Below are positions 11,027 through 22,842 of a DNA stretch of 64,000 nucleotides, piece after piece. The notes below the pieces were generated by a model, which did not search any database, was not told where the DNA came from, and saw only the letters and a list, made by a program, of their open reading frames with translations. The translations under genes and the position numbers were made by a program. Source of the stretch: Arthrobacter sp. Hiyo4 (lineage in GTDB: Bacteria; Actinomycetota; Actinomycetes; Actinomycetales; Micrococcaceae); NCBI GenBank assembly GCA_002370555.1, contig AP014718.1:2170001-2234000 (forward strand), written 5' to 3'. Position 1 is the first letter of the stretch, and each line of letters starts with the position of its first letter.

Positions 11027-11551
11027 TCAGTTTTGCCGGTCAGGCTTAGCCAAGTCGGCTAGGGCGGCCCAGCGAGGATCTACGATCTCGTGGTGATGCC
11101 CCGGCTCGTCTTCCAGGCGGACTCCACATTCGGAGCAAAGGCCCTGGCAGTCTTCCCGGCACACCGGCTGGAACGGCAGCATGGTTACAACTGCGTCCCG
11201 CAACACCGGCTCAAGATCGATAACATCGCGCTCGACTCGATATTGCTCTTCTTCGTCTTCTTCGTCCGACAGCACAACGCCCTCGTAGAAGAAAAGTTCT
11301 TGCACATTGACCTCAAGGTCATACGCAAGGGGATCCAGGCATCTGCCGCATTCGCCTTTTACTTCGGCGACTGCGGTTCCTGATACCAGGATTCCTTCGT
11401 GTACGGCCTCAAGCCTCATATCCAGCTCGATGTCCGAGCCTTCCTGAACGCCAATGAGTGCCACACCAAGATCACTTGGTGCGGGTACATGTTCCTTCAG
11501 TGTCCGCATGCTGCCCGGGCTGCGCCCGAGGTCCTTGACGTCGAACGCCAA
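11027..11551 (-). CDS. DUF177 (YceD) family protein
   Basis: 174 residues from the TTG at 11551. YceD-family proteins are encoded beside rpmF and are linked to 23S rRNA or ribosome assembly in other bacteria and plants. Paired cysteines are visible in GECGRCLDPL and in CREDCQGLCSECG, probably for metal. An acidic stretch EEDEEEQ lies in the middle. The start is doubtful: no SD precedes the TTG, while AGGAG at about 11580-11584 lies in good position for an in-frame ATT at 11575 that would add eight residues. A lost base or a rare start codon would explain this. Confidence 0.85.
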   Translation of the reverse strand: MAFDVKDLGRSPGSMRTLKEHVPAPSDLGVALIGVQEGSDIELDMRLEAVHEGILVSGTAVAEVKGECGRCLDPLAYDLEVNVQELFFYEGVVLSDEEDEEEQYRVERDVIDLEPVLRDAVVTMLPFQPVCREDCQGLCSECGVRLEDEPGHHHEIVDPRWAALADLAKPDRQN

Positions 11552-11687
11552 GGGCGAACTAGCATCTCGTTTAATGAGAACTCCTGTTGAACATATGACC
11601 GACGTACCATCTTAGCCTGAAGAACCGCAGGGACTCAAACCAGGCCTGCGAACCACAGGGCAGCGGACGTCGAAGTACCGGACTAGC

Positions 11688-12188
11688 CTACCCTCTCGGC
11701 GGCTGATCGGGCGCAGACCCGCCCGCGAGCAACCTTTTATGTACCGACCGGGGCACATAGTCGGACACGCTGCCACCCAGACCGGCCACCTCTTTGATCA
11801 GGGTGGATGACAGATGCAGGTAGTGCGCCTCCGCCGGGAGGAACACCGTTTCCACGCCGCTGAGCTGGCGGTTCATCGTGGCCATCGGAAGTTCGTAGTC
11901 GAAGTCTGAGGATGAGCGGAGGCCTTTGACGATCGCGGAGACACCGCGCTGGCGGCAGTACTCGGCCAGGAGACCATCGCCCACAGGTTCCACCACAATG
12001 CCTTTGAGGGATGCCAGGGTTTCGCGCGCCATATCCAGACGGTCGCCCAGGCTGAACATGTACTTCTTCGTATAGTTGGTCGAAACCGCCACGATCACCT
12101 CATCGAAGAGGCCGGCGGCACGGGCGATGACCTCGAGATGGCCGTTGTGAATGGGGTCAAAGGATCCGGGGCAGACAGCGCGTCTCAT
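11688..12188 (-). CDS. coaD: Phosphopantetheine adenylyltransferase
   Basis: 166 residues, intact, usual length. It transfers AMP to 4'-phosphopantetheine, the penultimate step of coenzyme A synthesis. The nucleotidyltransferase motif GSFDPIHNGH lies near residue 8, and the C-terminal LSSTLIKEVA is typical of CoaD. It starts at ATG 12188, 43 bases from the divergent aminotransferase gene. The 136 bases between its stop and the DUF177 gene show nothing beyond that gene's SD region. Confidence 0.97.
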   Translation of the reverse strand: MRRAVCPGSFDPIHNGHLEVIARAAGLFDEVIVAVSTNYTKKYMFSLGDRLDMARETLASLKGIVVEPVGDGLLAEYCRQRGVSAIVKGLRSSSDFDYELPMATMNRQLSGVETVFLPAEAHYLHLSSTLIKEVAGLGGSVSDYVPRSVHKRLLAGGSAPDQPPRG

Positions 12189-12231
12189 GCACCGAACCTA
12201 CCGCATGGGACGGCCGGGATACCATGACTGG

Positions 12232-13459
12232 ATGCATCCACCACGGGACCTTTCCATGCCCACCGCGCCTGCCCCGTGGCAGCGCACCGCCTCAGGCGCC
12301 AATCTCCTGGGACCTGCCGGCCAACTGGGCGTCACCATCTTCGAAGAGATGACCACGCTGGCAGCGCAGACCGGCGCCATCAACCTCGGGCAGGGCTTTC
12401 CTGACGAGGACGGACCGCGGGAAATCAAGGCGGCTGCGATGGCCGCCATCGAAGCCGGGCCAACCAGTACGCGCCCGGCAAGGGCATCATGGAACTGCGT
12501 GAGGCCGTGGCTGCCCACCAGGAGCGGTTCTACGGGCTGGCCCGGACCCGCACACAGAGGTCCTCATCACTACCGGCGCCACAGAGGGGATCGCCGCAAC
12601 GTTGCTGGCGTTCGTCGGCCCTGGCGATGAGGTGCTGACGTTCGAACCGTTTTATGACGCGTACGGCGCCGTCATCGGCCTGTCAGGCGCCACCCACGTC
12701 ACAGCCCCGCTGCTGGCTCCCGACTTTTACCCGGACATGACGGCCATGGAGGCGGCCTTCACCGACCGCACCAGGGTGGTGCTGTTGAACAACCCGCACA
12801 ATCCCACCGGCGCCGTCTTCCCCCGCCATGTTCTGCAGCGCGTTGTTGAGCTTGCCGCAAAGCATGACTGCCTCGTCATCACCGACGAAGTGTACGAGCA
12901 CCTCACCTTCGGCGCCAGGCACATCCCTGTCGCCACCCTGCCGGGTGCAGCGGAGCGGACCATCACCCTCTCGTCCGCCGGAAAGACCTTCTCCTTCACC
13001 GGCTGGAAGATCGGCTGGCTGACCGGCCCGGACCATCTGGTGGCGGCTGTCCGGACGGTCAAGCAGTTCCTGACTTACAGCTCCGGAACACCGTTCCAGG
13101 CGGCCATTGCGACCGGCCTCGCACTGCCGGATGAGTTTTACCAGGGCGTTGCGGCCACTCTCCAGAAAAAACGGGACATCCTCAGCGAAGGCCTTCGCGC
13201 CGCAGGATTCGACGTTTACACGCCGCAGGGAACCTATTTCGTCAACGTGGACATCGCACCCCTTGGCATTGGAGACTCCGTGGACCTGGCCCGCAGGCTG
13301 CCCGGACTGGTGGGAGTGGCCGCGATCCCCGTCCCCGTCTTCTGCCACCCGGAGGGCGCGGAACGGACACGGAGCCTGCTCAGATTCGCGTTCTGCAAGA
13401 AAGTGGAGCTCCTCGAGGAGGCCGCCGCCAGGCTGGCGACCCTCAGCGGAAAGCTCTGA
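12232..13459 (+). CDS. PLP-dependent class I/II aminotransferase
   Basis: About 409 residues after two missing bases near 12458 and 12540. The fold-type I aminotransferase core is clear: INLGQGFPDEDGP near the N-terminus, NNPHNPTGAVF, DEVYEHLTF, and the PLP lysine region SAGKTFSFTGWKIGWLTGP. It resembles the kynurenine/methionine aminotransferase group; the substrate is uncertain. ATG at 12232 or 12256 could be the start, and neither has a strong SD. Its stop codon overlaps the start of the next gene (TGATG), so the pair is translationally coupled. Confidence 0.9.
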
Positions 13460-14246
13460 TGGCGGAGCCCGGCGGCTCACGTTCAACGCGGTTCCTGCGG
13501 ACCACGGGACAGCACGCGTCCATCGAGCCCGATGCTTTCACCGACGGCGGCTACGTCCTGAGCATCGGCGGGCCGAGCAGTCCCATGTTAACCTGGCGCA
13601 TCCTGAGGAGATCTTCTACGAGTACCTGCGACGGATCGGCCACATTGTGGACCTCGCCGCTCCCGAAGGCCGGCCAATCACCGCGCTCCATCTTGGGGCC
13701 GGAGCCCTGACCCTTGCGCGCTACATCCAGGCGACCAGGCCCGGATCCGTCCAGTACGCGGTGGAGCTGGAACGCGAGCTCCTCGACTTTGTCCTGCAGC
13801 AAATCCCCCTGCCTGACGGTACCGAGCTGCACACCGTCATCGGCGATGCCCGCGACGCCCTGGCGGACCTGGACGCGGAACTTCAGTTCGACGTCGTGAT
13901 CCTGGACATCTTTTCGGGACCGGAAGCTCCTGCCCACATCGCCTGCGAGGAGTTCTACCAGGAGGCCCGTGCACGCCTTGCACCGGAAGGCTTGCTGATC
14001 GTCAACGTGGGCGATGAACCCGGCCTGACCCTGGTACGAAGCCAGGCCGCCGCCATGCGCCGCGCCATGACCGACGTGGCGGCCTTCGCCGAAACCGGGA
14101 TGTTCGCGGGCCGCTACCCCGGCAATATCATCCTCGCCGGAACGCAGGCGCCCTGGCCCGAAGCCTGGACAGCCGAACTGACGGCCCGCGGCCCCCACCC
14201 CGCGGAGGTTCTCGCCGGCGTGGACCTGGATAGGCTGGCCGGCTGA
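13459..14246 (+). CDS. Spermidine synthase-like methyltransferase-fold protein
   Basis: About 262 residues with one missing base near 13572. Rossmann fold of the polyamine synthase/SAM-methyltransferase type: HLGAGALTLARYI (nucleotide-binding loop), YAVELERELLDFV, IGDARDAL and DVVILDIFSG. Stand-alone proteins of this kind are common in actinobacteria and usually lack proven polyamine activity, so I do not assign a substrate. It overlaps the aminotransferase by one base and is convergent with rsmD. Confidence 0.8.
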
Positions 14247-14276
14247 GCCGCGGACTCCCCGCGTCCCGGGCCGGCC

Positions 14277-14900
14277 CTAAACCTGCTTCGGCGGCTGCTC
14301 CTCGATAACAACGTCCGGCGTGATGGCGTCCGGCACAAATGGCTCCGCGAACCAGAGCCGCGTTTCGCCGTACTTCTTCTCGGCAAACCGTTCCAGGCCG
14401 GCGGGCCAGAACGGCTCGGGTGAACGCGAGGACCGCTCCACCACCACCACTGCCGCCGGAGCCAGATGATCGGCGAGTTTGCCCAGCACGGCCGACAGGG
14501 CAGGGTCATCCAGCGGATACGGTGGGTCCAGGAACACCAGGTCCCAGCTGGCCGTCTCCGCCGTGCGCTCCAGGAAGGACTCCACCCTGGACCGGTGGAC
14601 CGTCACTGCCTTGCGGCCCAGCACGCCGTTGATCAGGTCCGCGTTGCGTTGGCACACGGAACTGGCCTTGGCATCGAATTCCACGAGGTCGACGGCCTCA
14701 GCGCCCCGGCTGCCGCTCTCCACGCCCAACGATCCGGACCCTGCGTACAGGTCCAGGACCCGGGCACCGGCAATGATCCCGAAGGCGTCGAGCCGGGAGA
14801 AAAGTGCTTCCTTCACGCGGTCGGTAGTTGGCCTGGTCAGGGAGCCGGGGACGCTGACCAGGGCGGTCCCGCCTGCGGCGCCCGCGATGATGCGGCTCAT
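14277..14900 (-). CDS. rsmD: 16S rRNA (guanine-N2)-methyltransferase RsmD
   Basis: 207 residues, intact. It methylates G966 of 16S rRNA in 30S assembly. It starts MSRIIAGAAGG, with RPTTDRVKEALF, the SAM-binding LDLYAGSGSLGVE and the catalytic DPPYPL (NPPY-type motif). The gene follows recG by 9 bases in the same direction. In actinobacteria rsmD often also sits next to coaD, which is 2 kb away here. Confidence 0.96.
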   Translation of the reverse strand: MSRIIAGAAGGTALVSVPGSLTRPTTDRVKEALFSRLDAFGIIAGARVLDLYAGSGSLGVESGSRGAEAVDLVEFDAKASSVCQRNADLINGVLGRKAVTVHRSRVESFLERTAETASWDLVFLDPPYPLDDPALSAVLGKLADHLAPAAVVVVERSSRSPEPFWPAGLERFAEKKYGETRLWFAEPFVPDAITPDVVIEEQPPKQV

Positions 14901-14909
14901 GGCCGCCTC

Positions 14910-17189
14910 CTATCCGCGCTCAAGGAACGCCTCCTTCTCGGGGTTCAAGTACTCGTCAATGGCCTCCGCCAACCGCGGATGCCGCGCCAGGGCCGGATCC
15001 GAGCCCACAATTTCCTGGGCGTCCTGGCGCGCCTGCGCAATGATGTCCTCGTGTTCCAGCACGCGCAGCAGTTTCAGGGTGGAGCGTCCGCCGGACTGCG
15101 ACGCGCCCAGGATGTCGCCCTCGCGGCGCAGCTTCAAGTCCTCCTGCGACAGCTCGAAGCCGTCGGTGGTTGCTGCCACGGCATCGAGCCGGCGCCGGCT
15201 CGGGTGCCCGCGTTCGAGGTTGGTGACCAGCAGGCACGTTCCGGGAAGCCCGCCACGGCCCACCCGGCCGCGCAGCTGGTGCAGCTGGGAAATGCCGAAG
15301 CGGTCGGCGTCGAGGATCACCATCAAGGTGGCGTTATGAACGTCAACGCCGACTTCGATAACGGTGGTGGAGACCAGGAGCTTGGTCCGGTTGGCGGTGA
15401 AGTCGGCCATCGCGGCGGACTTCACCGCGGTGTCCAAACGGCCGTGCATCGGCCCAAGGGCACACCGGCCAGGGCCGGCACCTGCTGGAGATGTTCGACG
15501 ACGGCGGTCACCGACGCGAGCTCCCGCGCAGCGCCGTCGCCCGCCAGGTCAGCCGCGGAAGGTTCCGCTTCCCCCGGGCTGAAGTCACCGTCGTCGTCCG
15601 TTCCTATCCTGGGGCACACCACGTACACCTGGTGCCCGGCGTCGATCTCCTCACGGGAACGGGACCAGATGCGGTCTGCCCAGCCGGGGTTCTCGGCGAG
15701 GCCCACCACATGCGTGGAAATCGGCGCCCGGCCGGCCGGGAGCTCGTCCAGAACGGACGTTTCGAGGTCCCCGAAGACCGTCATGGCCACCGTCCGCGGA
15801 ATGGGCGTGGCCGTCATGACCAGCAGGTGCGGCGGTTTGTTCGCCTTTGACCTGAGGACGTCCCGCTGCTCCACACCGAACCGGTGCTGCTCGTCCACCA
15901 CGATCAGGCCAAGGTCGCAGAACGCGACGTTGTCGCTGAGCAGCGCGTGCGTGCCGATCACAATCCCGGCGGCGCCGGATGCGGCGTCCAGCATGGCCCG
16001 TTTCCGGGCGCCGGTGGGCATGGAGCCGGTGAGGAGGGTGACCTGCACCGCCCCTTCGGCCAGGCTGCCCAGCAGCCCGTCCGCGGACAGCATCGGGTCG
16101 CGGGACAGGGAGCCCAGGGTCCGCCGGATGGAGTCGAAGTGCTGGGCGGCGAGGACCTCGGTGGGCGCCAGGAGGGCCGCCTGCCCGCCGGCATCCACTA
16201 CCTGCAGCATGGCCCGCAGCGCGACGATGGTTTTGCCCGAGCCGACCTCACCCTGCAGCAGCCGGTTCATGGGGCTGTCCTGCGCCAGTTCCGTGGCCAG
16301 CGTTTTCCGACGGCGGTCTGGCGCCGGTGAGCATGAAGGGCAGCTGCCTGTCGAATACCGCCAGCAGCCCGTCCGTGGCCGGGCGCCGCGCCGTCGCTTC
16401 CTCGGCCGCAAGCTGGGCACGGCGCCGCGCCAAGGCCGCCTGCAGGACCAAGGCCTCCTGGTAGCGCAAACGCTCCTGGGCCTTTATCCAGTCAGCCTGC
16501 GATTCCGGCCTGTGGATGAGCCGGTAGGCCTCGGCCACGGGAAGGAAGTCCTCCCTGCGGGCCACGGCCTCAGGCAGCGGATCGGGCAGGGCATCCAGAT
16601 CCACGGTTTCAAGGAGCGTGGCGATGACTTTCTGAATCGACCAGCTGGTGAGCTTTGCGGTGGCCGGGTAGACCGGGATGGGCATCGCAGCGAGCTTTTC
16701 GGGGTCCATGGCCGGCATGTCCGGGTCCTCGTCGAGGAGGTGGAAGTCCGGGTTGGTCAAGCCCAGGGACGCTCCGTAGCGCGTCACCTTGCCGGAGAAC
16801 ATCACGCGCCGGCCCGGCAGGAGTTGCGCCTGTGCCCGGTGTCCGCTAAAAAAGGTGATCTTGAGCGTGCCGTGCCCGCTGCCGGGGCCGACCGCGGAAA
16901 GGCGCGGACGGCCGTGGGAGGCGGCGTCGTCGGTGATCACAACGTCGGTGATGGAACCACGGCGCGTGTGCATCTTGCGCGTGCTATTGGAGAGCACGCG
17001 CGCAAAAAGCGTGACCTCTTCATCCAGCGGCAACTCGCTGATGGGCGTCAGTTCGCCGCGGTTCAGGTAGCGGCGCGGGAAGTAGTTCAGGAGGCCGCCG
17101 ACTGTGGCGATGCCCAGGTGCTTCTCAATGGCCGACGCTGACCGCTTTCCGATCAGGCGTTCCAGGCCCAGGTCCAGTTCAGCGCTCAT
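14910..17189 (-). CDS. recG: ATP-dependent DNA helicase RecG
   Basis: About 760 residues, with two missing bases near 16310 and one near 15440. It remodels stalled forks and Holliday junctions. An N-terminal wedge/OB domain is followed by helicase motifs: GEVGSGKTIVAL (Walker A), VVDEQHRFG (DEAH-like Walker B), MTATPIPRT, and motif VI HQLRGRVGRGG. ATG at 17189 gives the start MSAELDLGLERL; an in-frame GTG at 17195 is an alternative. The start overlaps the end of the DAK2-domain gene, so it is coupled to it. Confidence 0.95.
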
Positions 17190-18185
17190 GCCCACTGGAG
17201 TTCACCGGAGCTGGTTCGGGTTCGCGGGCCAGGGCGAGTTCGCTGACCGAAATGTCGCTGGGCTCGCCGAGGGAACGGATCAGGGCCACCGCGGGTGCGG
17301 CGTCGGGGACATGGACATGGACGCGCCACCGGTAGCTGCCCTCAGCATCGGCCGTACTGTCCACCTGGCTCATGATGACGGACTCGCCGACCTCATCGAG
17401 CCGCTGGCGCAGCGTGGCCGCGCTGAGCGGCGAAAGGCTGATGGTGCACATGACCTCAACGCCGTCGTCAGCCGGCATGTCAGCGTGGATGTGGGGGTCC
17501 TGGACGTCGAAGCCGTGCAGCCCGTCGAGGAGTTCGCCCTGCAGCTCCTCGCCGAGGACGGCGGAGCGGAGGCAGTCGAGGATGAGCAGCATGCCAACGC
17601 CCCGGCATCGACCACATGCGCGGCTTCAAGGGCGGCAAGCTGGCTCTCGGTGCTGACTACTGCTCTCAGCGCGCCGTTGACGGCAGCGTCGAGGGCTTTG
17701 CCCAGGGCTTGGTTGCTGTCGTCGCCGTTGTGTCCGGCGTCCACTGCCGCGGCGGCCCGGCCGCGGCTTCCATCACGGAAAGCATGGTGCCGGGGACGGG
17801 GTCGCTCAACGCGGACCAGGCCCGGATCTGGGCACGGTTCAGCGCGGCGGCCAGGAGAGTTGAGGTCAGTCGGGTGTGACCGGCCAGGGGCTCGGCAGCG
17901 GCGCAGAGAAAGACTGAGAAGAGGGTTCCGGAATTGCCGCGGGCCTGCTCCATCGCGGCCTTCCTGCACGCGCCAGCACCGCTCCGACATCCGCCTGGCC
18001 GGCGTCAGCCGGGGCTGCCGCGCCTTGGCCCGCCGGGCGCTGTGCAGGGCACGGGCGGCCGCCCGAACGGTGAGGTAAAGGTTGGTGCCGGTGTCACCGT
18101 CCGCCACGGGGAAGATGTTGATGGCGTTGAGGCGGTCGCTGTGGTTGGCAATGGCGGTTTCAGCCTTGTCCAACCACCGCTTCAT
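17179..18185 (-). CDS. DAK2/DhaL-domain protein (YloV/FakA-like, short form)
   Basis: About 336 residues after four missing bases (two near 17960-18000, one near 17760, one near 17595). The DhaL domain is recognised by INIFPVADGDTGTNLYLT (Asp residues that bind Mg-ATP in DhaL) and QARGNSGTLFS. The C-terminal 110 residues match the middle domain of FakA, ending in WRVHVHV. The DegV-like C-terminal part of full FakA is missing, so fatty-acid kinase activity is only a guess. ATG 18185 follows the thiL stop by 22 bases, and the gene overlaps recG. Confidence 0.85.
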
Positions 18186-18207
18186 CGCTTGCGCGTTGGC
18201 GGCAACC

Positions 18208-19245
18208 TTAGTCTGCAAAGTGATCCCATCCCCCGGTGCCAACGGCGTGGCCCGCAATTGTGACGCCCGGAAGTGTGGCGCTTCCCAAGGCTTGTACTGA
18301 GCCTATCGCAGTGAATCCGGCAGGCAGCTGAACACCGGCCGGGAATGTGGCCAGCAGCCCGTGGTCCTCTCCCCCGCCCAGCACCCAGACCATGGGTCGG
18401 CTCTGAGAAGGTCCGACGCCGGGCGCAGGGCTTCCGCGAAAGGTTTCAGTGTGGCGGGGTCAAGGTCAAGGACGACGCCGCTGGCGGCGGCGAGGCGGCC
18501 GCCGTCGCGCACCAGACCGTCAGAGATATCCAGCATGGCGGTGGCACCGGCTGACCTGGCCAGCGGCCCGGCGGACAGTGGCGGCCGTGGCCTGCACTGC
18601 ACTTCCACGAGCGCCCATTGCGCGGGCGCCAGGGATTGCACAGCAGCCTCTGCTTCCAGGAGCGCAAGCCCGGCCGCAGCCCGGCCCACCGTACCGGCCA
18701 AGGCCACAACATCTCCGGCAGAGGCCCCCGACCGCAGGACAGCGTTGCCGCCAGCCAATGAGCCCAGCACGGCGACCGTCACGGAGATTTCCCTGCCGCG
18801 GCCCAAGTCGCCCCCGCCACCGAACAGTCTGTTGCCCCGAGTTCCCGGATTCCCGCAGTCAGGCCGTCGGCCAGGTCCGCCACCCAGCTGACAGGGGTGT
18901 CGGGGGCAGCGTCAGGCTCACCACCAGCGACGTGGCCACGCCGCCCATGGCGTTGATATCGCTAAGGTTCTGGGCCGCCGCCTTCCAGCCGACGTCGAAG
19001 CCCGTAGTGCGGTACCCGTTGGGCCATTGGAGCCGGAAGTCCTGGTCCTGCACCTGGGTATCGATGCTGATTACTGTCCTGCCATCCGGAGCGGCGATAA
19101 TGGCGGCGTCGTCGCCCGGGCCAAGCAGGGTTGCCGAACTGTACGTTCCGGCCATTTCCAGCCGCGGAAAGATCCGGGCCAGGAGTTCGGCTTCGGACAG
19201 CGCGGCGACAGTCAGCGTTTCTTCAGTCAACGGAATTTCAGGCAC
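18208..19245 (-). CDS. thiL: Thiamine-monophosphate kinase
   Basis: About 346 residues with three missing bases (two near 18860 and 18835, one near 18395). It phosphorylates thiamine monophosphate to the active diphosphate. PurM-like fold: LGPGDDAAIIAAPDG, ISIDTQVQDQDFR, DINAMGG, and a second-half MLDISDGLVRDGGRLA. The start is GTG at 19245. It heads a leftward unit thiL, DAK2-domain gene, recG, rsmD with very short gaps. Confidence 0.93.
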
Positions 19246-19367
19246 GCCCCTACGCTACAGCGCGGCACCGACATTGCTGGTCCGCCCCTTATTGTGGAGG
19301 ACCCCACGACGGGCGTCCGGTCCTTCCTGCGTCCCGCTCCATTCGGAGGCGACGCTAGGCTGGATGG

Positions 19368-19870
19368 ATGCACAATCCCCGTTTTCCCTTGCCTGGCCGC
19401 GTGTCCGGAATCCTGCTGACCGCGGCCCTCACTGCAGCCGCTTTGTCCGCCTGCGCCCCGACCGTTGATGTCACCGCCGCGGGCGACGCGGCGAATCCGG
19501 CGTGCGCTCCGATGATGGTGGCCTCCCGGACACCATCGGCGATGCTGCGTTGCGGAAAACCAACAGCCAGGCCACGGCGGCCTGGGGGAACCCGTCACAG
19601 GTGATCCTGCGCTGCGGCGTCAACGTTCCAGGTCCGACGACGGACCGGTGTGTCAGTGTCAACGGCATCGACTGGGTCATCAAGGAGGGCCACCCGGTAT
19701 GGACCCTGACAACTTTTGGCCGCGAACCCGCCACGGAAATCCTGATGGATCCGGAGAAGATCAGCTCCGCAACTGTCCTGGCGGATCTTTCCGCCTCCGC
19801 CGGAAAGATCCCGGCCAGGCGGAACTGCGTGGGTCAGGAAGATCTGCAGAACCTGCCCACCAGCAAGTAG
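19368..19870 (+). CDS. DUF3515 lipoprotein
   Basis: About 167 residues with one missing base near 19530. Signal peptide with lipobox LSAC near residue 29, so it is anchored outside the membrane. The body has paired Cys residues and the motifs AAWGNPSQVILRCGV and CVSVNGIDWVI, typical of the actinobacterial DUF3515 family found beside thiL and ddl. The function is unknown. ATG at 19368 is chosen; an overlapping ATG at 19364 is out of frame. It is convergent with ddl with only two bases between stops. Confidence 0.88.
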
Positions 19871-19872
19871 GA

Positions 19873-21015
<1,143 letters not shown>

Positions 21016-21017
21016 CG

Positions 21018-22065
21018 TCAGTAATCGCCTTCGGGTTTCAGGTCCCGGGCCAGCAGCAGCGGCCCCAGTTGGTCAACGGACAGTTCGCCGGCCAGGACGG
21101 CTACGACGGCGGCAGTGATGGGCATTTCGACGCCCAGTTTCCCCGCAAGTTCATGCACAGCCTGGCCGGATTTGATGCCTTCGGCTGTTTGTGTCATCTG
21201 CTGCGCCAACTGCTCAAGGGTAAGTCCCTGGCCGAGCATCCGGCCGGCCGTATGGTTTCGCGACAGAGGCGAGGAACATGTCGCCACCAGATCCCCCAGG
21301 CCCGCCAGCCCGCCATGGTCCGTGCCTCGCCACCAAGGGCAAGGGCGAGCCTGGATGTTTCGGCCAAGCCCCGGGTGATCACGGAGGCCTTGGTGTTGTC
21401 CCCCATCTGTTTGCCTTCACAGATGCCCACGGCCAGCGCTATGACGTTCTTAACGATGCCGCCAATTTCCACGCCGACGACATCCGCCGTGGTGTACGGA
21501 CGGAAGTACGGTGCGGTGCAGGTCCTCGCGACCCATCCCGCAGCCGCCGCATCGGAACAGGCCACCACAGAAGCAGTCGGTTCCTCCCGGGCGATCTCCA
21601 TGGCCAGGTTGGGACCGGAAACCACGGCAATGCGGTCCTTGGGAATTCCCAGTTCGTCGCTGATCACCTCACTCATCCGGGAGTCCGTGCCGAGCTCCAG
21701 GCCCTTCATCAGGGATACCACCATGGCGTCAGCGGCGATCAGTGGCTTCCATTCACGGAGCTGGAGTCGCAGTGACTGCGCAGGAACGGCCAGGACCACC
21801 AGGTCCGCGCCCGCCAGCACCTCGCTGACGTCTGTGGACGCCGTGATGCTGGGCGGCAGCACTGTGTCCTTCAGGTACTGGACGTTTCGGTGCGTGCTCT
21901 TGATCTGCTCCACCACTTCGCTGCGCCGGCCCCAAATCCGGATGCTCCGCTGTTCCCGGCTGCCCGGGCCGCATCGGCGAGGATCTTGGCGAACGTGGTA
22001 CCCCAGGAACCGGCGCCCAGGACGGCGACAGACCGTGCGGAACCCTGACGGCTTCCGTCAGCCAT
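21018..22065 (-). CDS. gpsA: Glycerol-3-phosphate dehydrogenase (NAD(P)+)
   Basis: About 349 residues, with missing bases near 21960 and 21280. It reduces dihydroxyacetone phosphate to sn-glycerol-3-phosphate for phospholipids. The Rossmann motif VLGAGSWGTTFAKILAD lies near residue 14. SLMKGLE, SGPNLAMEIA and GIVKNVIALAVGICEG follow, with the catalytic Lys in the last. It overlaps the acyltransferase gene by one base, so the gene pair supplies and acylates G3P. Confidence 0.95.
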
Positions 22066-22832
22066 CAGGTGGCATCCGCAGCGTCGTCAGGGTTTTCCCG
22101 CACAACGAAACGACCGTGCGTGGCTTGATTGTGTTTCGAAGGGTCCCAGCGTTCAGCAGGCGGCTCTTCCCCGCGGATGTCGGCCAGCAAACCGGTCACG
22201 GCATCCATGATCTTCTCGGTAGCCGCGGTCAGCGTTGCTTTGTCCAGTGGCCGGCCCATGAACTGGCTGAGGTCAACGGGCTTGCCCACCATCACCCTGG
22301 ATGTCCTGCGCGGGAAAAGGTGGAACCGCTTCGCATAACGCGGGAACACCTCATGGGCGCCCCAGTGCGCGATAGGTACCACGGGAATGCCGCCTTCCAA
22401 GGCAAGGCGGGCAGCGCCGGTGTGGCCCTTCATCGGCCACAGCCCGGGATCGCGGGTGAGGGTGCCTTCGGGGTAGATGATGATGGCCCCGCCGTCCGCC
22501 ACAATCTCCTGGGCGAGCTGCAGCGAGCGGTTCGCTCCCGCCGTCGAACGTTCCACCGGGATCTGCCGGGTGGCCCGCAGGACCGCGCCCAGGACCGGAA
22601 CCTTGAACAGCCCGGCCTTCGCCAGGAAATGCGGGGCGCGCTTCTGGTTGTAGAGAATATGCCCCACGATCAGCGGATCGATTTCCGTGCAATGGTTGGG
22701 CGCGGCAATAAACCCGCCGGCGGGAAGGTTCTCAAGGCCTTCCCACTTCTTGTTCATCATTGCGTTCAGCACCGTGCGCACTATGGCCGCGACCACAACG
22801 AATGTGGCCTGGCTCTTGGCCGTTTCCTTCAC
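22065..22832 (-). CDS. 1-acyl-sn-glycerol-3-phosphate acyltransferase (PlsC-like)
   Basis: 255 residues, intact. The acyltransferase motif NHCTEID (H-X4-D) lies near residue 46, followed by RQIPVERS, the glycerol-phosphate binding motif YPEGTLTRD and a C-terminal basic tail. One N-terminal hydrophobic segment suggests the cytoplasmic membrane face. It is probably the second acylation step to phosphatidic acid. It sits 10 bases after murA and overlaps gpsA. Confidence 0.9.
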   Translation of the reverse strand: MKETAKSQATFVVVAAIVRTVLNAMMNKKWEGLENLPAGGFIAAPNHCTEIDPLIVGHILYNQKRAPHFLAKAGLFKVPVLGAVLRATRQIPVERSTAGANRSLQLAQEIVADGGAIIIYPEGTLTRDPGLWPMKGHTGAARLALEGGIPVVPIAHWGAHEVFPRYAKRFHLFPRRTSRVMVGKPVDLSQFMGRPLDKATLTAATEKIMDAVTGLLADIRGEEPPAERWDPSKHNQATHGRFVVRENPDDAADAT

Positions 22833-22842
22833 GTACCCACCG

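Noticed and set aside
11565..11579. TCTCG-TTTAA-TGAGA near the DUF177 start as a further LtbR-type site
   Set aside because: One arm base is wrong, it sits over the translation start of a ribosome-assembly gene, and there is no pathway link.
13459..14246. Dedicated polyamine pathway with the upstream aminotransferase
   Set aside because: No decarboxylase or transporter is nearby, and stand-alone spermidine-synthase-like proteins are common without that role.
14466..17141. Long open frame of 891 codons on the plus strand opposite recG and rsmD
   Set aside because: It is antisense to genes with clear motifs. High third-position GC leaves few stops on the opposite strand. Its translation shows no domain.
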